Positions 56,586 through 64,000 of a stretch of DNA of 64,000 nt are shown one piece after another. Position 1 is the stretch's first letter. Every line of letters starts with the position of its first letter. Source of the DNA: Histoplasma ohiense (taxonomy: Eukaryota; Ascomycota; Eurotiomycetes; Onygenales; Ajellomycetaceae). The position numbers and the translations under genes were made by a program. The stretch is taken from the NCBI GenBank assembly GCA_017607445.1, contig JAEVHH010000002.1:310001-374000 (forward strand). The letters are read 5' to 3'. The notes below the pieces were generated by a model, which was not told the origin of the DNA, did not search any database, and saw only the letters and a program-made list of their open reading frames with translations.

Positions 56586-58489
56586 AGTTGAGCTCCAAGC
56601 TGGCTATCTCGTCGGAAGGCGGGGTATGACTGGTATATGACTTGGTACGTCCTTTTGGGCACCCAGAAAGACAGGAGGAGAGCACTTTGATAAATGAGGA
56701 ACAAGGAGATATACGGAATGCAGTTGAAAATAAAACTGGAATATCGCGGATTGGTGATGTTGGCAGGGGCAATGTCTTCAAAACGAGATGAATTTGCATG
56801 TTCCAGCCTGACAGACGAGATTTTTTTTTATCAGATGGTCGGCTTGCGTTATCAGATTTGTATGGCCAAGGCTTGGATTTCTTGGCGGCCACAACCCCAA
56901 GCTATTAGCAGTTTTCGCCCTCAGAGTTACTTCTGTGAAACGATGAACATGCAAATATAGTATCTTAAGATGGCTTCCCACCTTCAGGGTTGATCCTTTT
57001 GGTGTAATGATAAAAATTCCCACCAAAAATACATGTTTTGCAACTTCTGTATCCGCTCCACCCGAAGAGAAAGTTCTAGTTCCAACATTGAGGCTGAATA
57101 TTGCTGGAAGTCCTTCGCAGTCACAACCTACGAAATCACCACCCAATGAGTCGAGCTGAATGGAAACATGCGTGAACTTCTACGTTGAGGTTTAGTCAAT
57201 ATCTGTGGTTTCTCTTCCAATTCTCTCTCTGATCTGGGGTCATTCAAGTCGTACAACCCTGTTGATTAGGATGAGAGAGTCCCTTTTCTCCAGCTAGACC
57301 AACAAGCAACCTGCATCGCGGATGATTGAATCATCTCCACCGTTAATGTCCTATTTGGTTCCTTTGCCAAGCCCGGGCGTTCATATAGTCCGGAACCATC
57401 ACCTGCTAGTCTCTCCAGTTCACGTTTTGTAATATCCCAGCTAACCCATTGTTCTGGAGAATAAATGTGTTTGGCCCCACGTATTAGGACTCACATCTCC
57501 CGTTTCCGACAATGAAAGACGTTAGAGAGCTTGAAGTCGTGAGTGATAATCAGTCGAATCAACAGCCACCTACTCCGTAGTGTGGGTGTAGATAGAAGTC
57601 CAAATGGGTTCGTTCAGCTAGTCGCCGCCATCTAGTTATCATTATGCCATAGGTCGCTAACTGGAAACTCCTGTTCGATGACTGCTCGCAACTTGTAACT
57701 GATCTCGAACCACTCTGTTCAATGCTTCGGGCTGGATTGCTCTTTCTCTCTTTTCTCTCTTTTTCTTTTCTTCAGGCTAAACAAGAGTGTTTCTGGATGG
57801 AAAAAGGTAATGAACGGAAAAAAATAGAGGACTCAGAAACACATAGCGAACTTTTGAAGATATGTTCTGAAATGAATCGACCACTGGAATTTGGGAGGGC
57901 GGATGATGGTAGAACTAAAAAGGTTTATTTATTCGGATTTAATAAGGAGTTACTACACACATCACCTTTGAATGGCGATATTTCAATTTGATTTGATTTT
58001 ACCATTGATCTCAATCTGACCTCGCGGTTTCACTTCAGCCCATTTCGGCCCATTTCGGCCCATTTCGGCCCACTTCATCTCCCAATTTATCTCTTCAATT
58101 GCCGGTGAATGGATAAAGAAATCTTAATCTTGAATTTCAACCTGATGTAATTCAGCATCACCAACCATGTCATGTGATGTAACAACATCCTTGGAAATTT
58201 TCCAAGCTTGTTTGGATCACACATCATCAACACGAAGCTTCCAGAAAAATATTTGGCGTGTTGAGAACCCCCCACAACTTGGAGTACGTCCCCAGCTGTA
58301 TGTGTGCATGTATCTTTCGGGGTCGAGCATGTTCCAGTGACCATTTTGTGGCTACTCCCGTTTCGCATACTGTATTGATACTCAGAATCCTCACGAAAAG
58401 CTACTTGTCCTCTCCGTGTCAGTCTGCGCAATTTATACAATTGCTCCTCTGAGCTTATTATTTGGCCTCCACTCTAGCCAGCGGCATAT
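56586..58489. other. Intergenic glutaredoxin-REX1
   Basis: 1.9 kb between divergent genes. It contains TACTCCGTA at 57571-57579 and four tandem GGCCCATTTC/GGCCCACTTC units at about 58,038-58,078. A small open frame at 57722-57991 begins with a hydrophobic stretch, but this arises from a T/C-rich tract. No gene is supported. Confidence 0.5.
58038..58078. repeat. Short tandem repeat (GGCCCATTTC)4
   Basis: Four adjacent 10-bp units, the last with one change, about 410 bp upstream of the REX1 start codon. It could be a regulatory array or a simple minisatellite. Confidence 0.9.
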
Positions 58490-60697
58490 ATGACTTCTGG
58501 TAGAAAGCGTAAACGCTCACAATCATCTGTGAAGATCGCGAATGCCAGCCCCAACAGTGCATCACCTCCCCAAAGCAACAATGGGTTTGGCGTAGCTGAG
58601 ACTCTTTCGATGCTCCGCAACGACCATAGCAATCCATCCCAGAAACCTGAAGTGGCACCAATGAAGAAGCGAAAGAGGGCAGGAAACGAGAAAACCAAGT
58701 ACCCAACACTGACCTATGTGGAAGGTCGATTGCAATCCTCCATCCGAATAGCAGATTTACAGGCGCTGCTACTTTATTGCTTCGGTGATGGCATTGCACC
58801 GCAATGGATCTCAATGAAGCACTCTGGCCATGTCAGGAAAGTGGTAGTGCTAATGGTCCCTGGTCTGGAGATTGGCATGTTTGATGGTACGGTTCCGTTA
58901 ATGGCTGACAATCCTCATGCTTCTGCATCGGATACGAATGATTGCAACAATTCTGTGGCGCAGAACACTGAGGATACGTGGAACGAAGTCCGGGCCAGCG
59001 AGAAAATCACAAGTGAATTTGATCGGTGGAAAGCAGGTCTTCCCCAGGTGCCGAGCGAAGCACAATTCAACCCAAGACCACTTTCGGTGGACCAGCTACC
59101 CGACGCTCTTAAACCGTTAGCTGATATTTTCCCACATATTTGGCCTGTCAAAACACCGGGAGACTCAAAATATAATAAAGTGCACTCCCCACTGCAAGCT
59201 ATTTTATTGTCTGCTCTACCGAAATCAAAAGAGACAAATGAACTTAAGGGCCCGAAGCCTCCCCGTGGCATAGACAACTGGCCATCGAAACGGACGCCGA
59301 TTACTACTTTCATTAGTTCCATAAATGATTTGAGAGATAATGAATACGTGTTACATCCCGCATTATTTGATAAACCAGAAGATGCTTCTGCTAATGAGAA
59401 TCTACGAGTATCGTTGAGGCAGGGCCCCAATGATGGCTGGGTGGACACCAAAGTTGACAAGTACTCAGATGGAACAGTACTCGAGGATGATATTCAATTA
59501 GGTAGCATAACAGCGGGGCGAGAAATTTTTTCCCTAGACTGTGAAATGTGCATCACTGAAGGAGGGTCTTCGCAACTCACGCGCGTTAGTCTCGTCTCCT
59601 GGGACGGGGAAGTGGTGCTGGATGACTTGGTCAAACCGGATAAACCTATCATCGATTACCTGACACGTTTTTCCGGGATAACGAAAGAAATGTTGGAACC
59701 TGTAACTACCCGTTTGCCAGACGTCCAGGAGAAGTTGCTAACTTTATTAACCCCTCGTACTATTTTAATTGGCCACTCTCTCAATTCCGATCTATCAGCC
59801 CTCAAATTGACTCATCCGTTTATCGTTGACACCTCAATCATCTATCCCCACCCTCGCGGACCCCCCTTGAAATCAAGCTTAAAATGGCTATCACAGAAAT
59901 ATCTCGGGAAAGAAATCCAAAAGGGTCAAGACGGACATGACTCCATTGAAGACGCGCGAGCTGTACTCGAACTTGTCAAGCAAAAGTGCGAAAAAGGCGA
60001 ACGATGGGGAACATGTGATGCTTCTAATGAAACGATATTCCGCCGACTTGCTCGCGCCACTGTCCCAGGGAAAACCGCTAGTGGTGCGACAAAAGAGGGT
60101 CGAACAGGGGCTGTTGCTGACTGGGGCAACCCAGAACGGGGATTCGGCTCCCAAGCAACAGTTGCCTTGGGCTGCAGAAACGATGATGAAGTGGTTCAGG
60201 CCGTGAAACGCGCCGTAAATGGTGATGAAGACGGCCGTTTAGTACCTGGCGGTGGTGTAGACTTTACCTGGGCGCGCCTACGTGAACTCGAAGTCTTCCG
60301 CGGCTGGTGCAACCGTATCCCTGATCCGACAAAGGGAAACGAGTTTGCGGCAATCCCAGCCCCAGATCCATTCGACCCATCGAATAGAGAAACTTTGGCT
60401 GAAGCTGACAATTCAAAATCCAAGTGCCTCGCCTCAACCGTGGCGAAAACAGTCTCATGTATCCAGCGAATTTTTGACTCATTACCGCCATGCACCTTGT
60501 TCATGGTGTACTCTGGTACAGGCGACCCGCGGGAGGTTTCCCGTCTTCAGGAGCTCCATAAGACCTACATGCAGGAGTTTCGAAGCCGGAAGCCGTGGCA
60601 TGAACTCAGTGTGAAATGGACAGATTCCGAAGAGCAAGCGCTGAAGAGGGCTTGCCAGGTTGCGAGGGAGGGGTGTGGATTCATGACTGTAAAGTAG
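58490..60697 (+). CDS. REX1: RNA exonuclease Rex1 (Rnh70), DEDDh
   Basis: A nuclear 3'-5' exoribonuclease that trims 3' ends of 5S rRNA, tRNA and other small RNAs. A single exon of 735 aa. A basic N-terminus (TSGRKRKRSQSS, KKRKRAGNEK) looks like nuclear localisation signals. Then a conserved fungal Rex1 N-terminal region (YPTLTYVEGRLQSSIRIADLQ). The exonuclease domain is at about 345-505: FSLDCEMC with Asp350 and Glu352, LVKPDKPIIDYLTRFSGIT, LIGHSLNSDLSALKL with Asp434, and HDSIEDAR with His483 and Asp488. All five DEDDh positions are present. The C-terminal 200 residues include a hydrophobic region (TLFMVYSGTGDPREVSRL) that is common in fungal homologues. The start at 58490 is the first ATG of the long frame. 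It is tail to tail with the Mis18-like gene, 485 bp between stops. Confidence 0.93.
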   Translation: MTSGRKRKRSQSSVKIANASPNSASPPQSNNGFGVAETLSMLRNDHSNPSQKPEVAPMKKRKRAGNEKTKYPTLTYVEGRLQSSIRIADLQALLLYCFGDGIAPQWISMKHSGHVRKVVVLMVPGLEIGMFDGTVPLMADNPHASASDTNDCNNSVAQNTEDTWNEVRASEKITSEFDRWKAGLPQVPSEAQFNPRPLSVDQLPDALKPLADIFPHIWPVKTPGDSKYNKVHSPLQAILLSALPKSKETNELKGPKPPRGIDNWPSKRTPITTFISSINDLRDNEYVLHPALFDKPEDASANENLRVSLRQGPNDGWVDTKVDKYSDGTVLEDDIQLGSITAGREIFSLDCEMCITEGGSSQLTRVSLVSWDGEVVLDDLVKPDKPIIDYLTRFSGITKEMLEPVTTRLPDVQEKLLTLLTPRTILIGHSLNSDLSALKLTHPFIVDTSIIYPHPRGPPLKSSLKWLSQKYLGKEIQKGQDGHDSIEDARAVLELVKQKCEKGERWGTCDASNETIFRRLARATVPGKTASGATKEGRTGAVADWGNPERGFGSQATVALGCRNDDEVVQAVKRAVNGDEDGRLVPGGGVDFTWARLRELEVFRGWCNRIPDPTKGNEFAAIPAPDPFDPSNRETLAEADNSKSKCLASTVAKTVSCIQRIFDSLPPCTLFMVYSGTGDPREVSRLQELHKTYMQEFRSRKPWHELSVKWTDSEEQALKRACQVAREGCGFMTVK

Positions 60698-61182
60698 CTG
60701 AGTGATTCTGCTCCCTGGCTTAATCTGAAACATTCTTTTATTATCCTTCTTGACAGACATCTACAAAAGCCCTTCCATGTATATATATGCGGCTTACCAT
60801 GCTGAATACTAGTTGCATATACTCCGTAATTAAAGCCGACATGAACTCTTGATGAGCGTAAATAGATTTAAATACATGGATTCGGGGATGAAGGGGACCA
60901 AATAACTAGTACCAAGGCTAATAATGCGGGCGGGCAGTTCCTTCCGCTCACTCTTGAAGATTGGGCATAATATCTAGACAAGGACAGAAGTCCCCGGAGT
61001 GTAGGGGATTTTACTATCCTAGAAAGTAGTTCGACGGATGGGTAAAGGGGCTGAGAACCGTGAATTTCGGGGAACATTTTGGCAAAAACCTGATATCCCC
61101 ATGCTGCCAAACGTATTGCTCAATAACGGGTAAACAAACTTAGCGCCGTAAATCCAAACATACTTGATCTTCCGTTCTTCCT
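60698..61182. other. Convergent intergenic region
   Basis: Spacer between REX1 and the Mis18-like gene, both 3' ends. It contains TACTCCGTA at 60820-60828. A small open frame on the minus strand (61110-60868) has no features. No gene. Confidence 0.6.
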
Positions 61183-63123
61183 TCAATGCGCGGCCATTTC
61201 CAGCGCTTCTTCTCGTTGCATAGTCAGTGTTGCAAGAGCGTCACGAGCTGCGATTTGTGATTTACGTTTGTCATGGGCAGAGTCGCGAGGACTTTTGGAT
61301 TTTGCAGCGGTCTGTGCAGATTCTTCCTGTTCATTAACAGTAGCGCGAGAATCCTCCTGGTCAGGTGGTGCGTTATCACTATCGCTTTGAGAGTTTGGAA
61401 TAGTTTGCTCTGAGTTACCAGTGTTTAGGGCTGGAAGGGGCGGATCCCCTTCGTGTTGTTTCTGTGGTGTCGAGTCCTCCACCGAATGCGACTGATTCGG
61501 CTTAGTGCAAGCGGTGTGTTCAGTATTTTCATGTTCTGGAGAGACAAGAGAGGATCGCCTTGAGAGTCGCGCACTGGCTCTTCTTGGTCTGCGCATGGCT
61601 TGTAGTTTGTCCCCGGGTTGGTGCTCACTTCCATTCTGGGGACTGATGGGATTGGCAGTGCCCGGCGAGTTTGTTGGGTTCACGGTGTTAGGAGCCGACT
61701 CTTTTAAGGGAATTTTAGTGGTCATAGATGCTTTTGCGGGTAGGGACTTAGTTTTCGGCCGACCACGGGATGCCTTCGCGAGAGCATTTTTCTTTCTTGG
61801 TTTAGCAGGGTTATTTTGGGAAGTTTGGTTTAGCTCATGTGCTTGACGTTGGTTTGGGCTTGAGTGGAAAGGCTTTGCACTGCAATGGATCATATTCTCC
61901 CCACATTTCACGTTGCTCGATAATTTTCGATATTTTGGACCTTGCCATGGTTCAGCAAGTTCGTCGGTGTCAGAATTTGAGGCTTCGCGATGGGATACTT
62001 TGGAAACGACGGGGGTCGATTGTGAGCCATAAGGAGGCAAAGAAACTGCATTCTCTGACAAATTGCGTGCTGCTGAATTCTGCTGGTTGCTCTCAGTATC
62101 AAGTGATTGTGAATTCCTATCGTTCTTTGCTAAAGGAAATTCTTCCGGGAACGGCCGTTTCCCGTTGCAGTTCAAGCCCAAAGGGGGGCCGCTTGGGTTC
62201 ATGGTTAGGGGCTGGCCAGGCCTACTCGGAGCCACGGCAAATGAGCGGTCATTAATGGTAGACGATCGCTCAACCCGGTTTAATGCCATGCTTTTTAACT
62301 GCTTGCATTTGAGCTCTAGCGAATGGTTTTCTTGTTTAAGAAGTTCTATTTCAATCCCTTTCGCTCTGACCTCCCTCAAAGCGGTGGCGATTAGTTCATA
62401 ACCATCATGGGGTTCTTGTGGTACTTGTGGTACTTGGTTTATGGATGGGGTTACAGTTTTCAAATACCGAACCTCATCCTGTAGAGTGCTGATTTGATGC
62501 CTTAATTCATTGATAGTGACATGCATTCCATTCGACATAGCTTTGGTAGAGGACATATCAAAGTTATGTCCCTGATTGTCTTTCCTGTTGGATGGGCCAT
62601 CTGTTTGTTTTTGATGACAGCTTGACTGATATTTATTGGGGTCAGGGGGTTTCAGAGGCGACTCTCGTATTACAGCATCCACGCGGGGAGGGACTAGACC
62701 CCGAGTAGTGATATCCCGCAGGCAAGTTGCATGCGAGGTCCAAAAGACGTTGAACAGACTTGAAACTATTAATATGCATACTGATGGATAAAGCTCTGTG
62801 ATGATGTCGACTCACGGAAATCCATTTTTGAACACGTCCTTCTGCACGCCGTGTCCAACTGTTTGCAGACAATGATTGCAAATAATCAATTGAAGCTGCG
62901 CTTCCTCGGATAGGTGCGGTTCACAATTGGGTTTCGAAAAAATGTTATCATCAAACACGCAAATTGAACCAGGCGTGAATAGGTAAGGGTCGCAGCTAGC
63001 CCATGAGTTCGGGGCGATAGCTAACAGAGTGTCGCAGTTGCGGCAATGGCAAGTTACTGTTTTGCAAGTCTCCCAAGGAACTAGGAGAGAGGCCGCTGAC
63101 GAGATGATGGGATTGTCAGCCAT
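61183..63123 (-). CDS. Mis18/Yippee-like zinc protein with coiled coils
   Basis: Two exons on the minus strand, 63123-62816 and 62758-61183 (intron GTGAGT...TTCAAG, 57 nt), give 627 aa. Residues about 15-125 have the C-x2-C ... C-x2-C zinc pattern (Cys27, Cys30, Cys82, Cys85) with LLAIAPNSW, and the 51-residue spacing fits the Mis18/Yippee fold. Mis18 proteins help deposit CENP-A at centromeres. Residues about 183-203 and 226-260 are heptad-like coiled coils (INELRHQISTLQDEVRYLK). At 434-437 RGRP sits between basic residues and resembles an AT-hook. The rest is Ser/Pro/Gln-rich with basic patches. The family assignment is inferred from cysteine spacing only; Yippee-like or unrelated zinc ribbons remain possible. 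The start at 63123 is chosen over 63192, since the zinc domain begins nearby. Confidence 0.6.
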
Positions 63124-64000
63124 GAAGTCGAGCAGGGAAATAATGTAGGTATTTTTTTCTATCCTTTGGTGATAAATAGAATGTATGGCCACTTGTCCAT
63201 CCTCGTTTTTGCACGTATGTTGGAATTGATTTTAGAACGCGCTGGTTGCTGACTAACACGCGCCTTGCACACTTGGAGATGTAACGAAGAAACGAAGAAA
63301 CTTTATATTCAAATGAGAACAAAAAAGGAAACATTAAATAAACACATCCATATGCTGACTTACATAGCAAATGGAATCTCTTGTTCAAAAATCGGCATCG
63401 TGCTTGTGTTGATTCGTCTGATTCATTGCCTTCAATCAAGTGTAAGTGGTTTACCAAAATTGTATTTTCTTCTATAGAATTTCTGTACATCTCTGTAACA
63501 GAAGTTTGACTAGCTTATCTGAATCTATCTTTTTGACAGATGCTAATTTGAATGATTGAATGGATGAGAGCTATGTTGAAGATGATGAATACTCCCAAGT
63601 ACATGTACAGTACATTTAGCAGCATAAGACAAAATCTGAGGCACTGAAATGACCGTGGCTAGATTGGAATTGCCTCAACCTTTCAAGATCTAGGAGGACA
63701 CAGCAACTATACAAATAGTCAAATTGAAGCTATAAAATTTGAGTCAATGAAAACATGTCTGAACATTGACCTTGGCAGTTAATAAAATAGTTGAAATGAA
63801 TTGGGAAGCTTGCCAAGACATTTTTTTTCTGTCCGTCAATGTGTGAGATGAGACATAGCTGGTTCTGAGATAGGGCTCTAACAAAGATTCCCAGTAGTGA
63901 TAAAAAGAGGCCAATTGATTTCATTCTGCCATGTCCAGGAAACATACGGAGTATATTCCTAGTATTTGTGTATTGAACTGACTCTGAAGCCAAATTAGAT
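63124..64000. other. AT-rich, stop-filled right flank
   Basis: The first 100 bp is the promoter side of the Mis18-like gene. Beyond about 63,250 the DNA becomes AT-rich, poor in CpG, with TGA/TAA in all frames, resembling the block at 1-9,450. It includes TACGGAGTA at 63945-63953. No element can be identified before the window ends. Confidence 0.5.

Noticed and set aside
57722..57991. 89-codon open frame starting with a hydrophobic, signal-peptide-like stretch
   Set aside because: The hydrophobic part comes from a T/C-rich tract; there are no cysteine pairs or family features to support a secreted protein.
1..64000. CRISPR arrays, rRNA operons, prokaryotic operons
   Set aside because: The DNA is eukaryotic with spliceosomal introns, and no regularly spaced identical repeats or rRNA sequence were seen.

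Overview
The window looks like nuclear DNA of a filamentous ascomycete, most likely an onygenalean mould related to Blastomyces or Emmonsia. This is inferred from short spliceosomal introns (about 50-150 nt with GTRNGT donors), Eurotiomycete-type gene content, and an abrupt change between AT-rich, retrotransposon-filled DNA and GC-balanced, gene-bearing DNA. I cannot run a search, so the genus is a guess.

Left AT-rich block (1 to about 9,450): almost free of CpG and full of TGA stops. It holds the 3' end of a plus-strand Ty3/gypsy chromovirus (integrase and chromodomain, then an LTR with internal tandem repeats). Next comes a decayed Cys-rich/coiled-coil gene, and then a nearly complete minus-strand chromovirus with zinc knuckle, protease, RT with YLDD, RNase H, integrase and chromodomain. 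Last is the 5' part of a DUF7025/AAA-type ATPase gene, cut off where that retroelement's LTR begins. From about 9.5 to 13.1 kb the composition is normal but no gene can be named.

Gene-bearing block (13.1 to 63.1 kb). Genes with named products, in order: SH3BGR/glutaredoxin-like protein (+), ribulose-phosphate 3-epimerase (-), methyltransferase-domain protein (+), LSM2 (+), PSO2/SNM1 nuclease (+), C2H2 regulator (+), CYSTM protein (+), second C2H2 protein (-), acid-lipase family gene with an in-frame stop (-), MscS-type EF-hand channel (-), divergent alpha-tubulin (+), mitochondrial thiamine pyrophosphate carrier TPC1 (-), gamma-butyrobetaine-dioxygenase-like enzyme (+), CGFS glutaredoxin Grx3/4 (-), REX1 RNA exonuclease (+), and a Mis18/Yippee-like zinc protein with coiled coils and an AT-hook-like motif (-). 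I resolved exon boundaries by reading frame and splice sites. LSM2 and the CYSTM gene, split into very short exons, would be missed by looking for long open frames. Long intergenic stretches (25.7-28.3, 34.9-38.7, 43.9-48.8 and 56.6-58.5 kb) hold simple repeats and unrecognised small ORFs.

From about 63.2 kb to the end the DNA becomes AT-rich and stop-filled again, probably the edge of another AT block.

The genes do not form a pathway cluster. They are ordinary housekeeping and regulatory genes: DNA crosslink repair, RNA processing (LSM2, REX1), cytoskeleton, mitochondrial transport and metabolism, Fe-S/redox, calcium and membrane tension, and possibly centromere function. TPC1 and the dioxygenase-like gene share a 437-bp divergent promoter. 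I saw no CRISPR array, rRNA, convincing tRNA or biosynthetic cluster. The most notable points are the lipase nonsense codon, the gene broken by an LTR, the tandem-repeat LTR, the Mis18-like multidomain protein, and a 9-mer (TACTCCGTA) that recurs in intergenic DNA.
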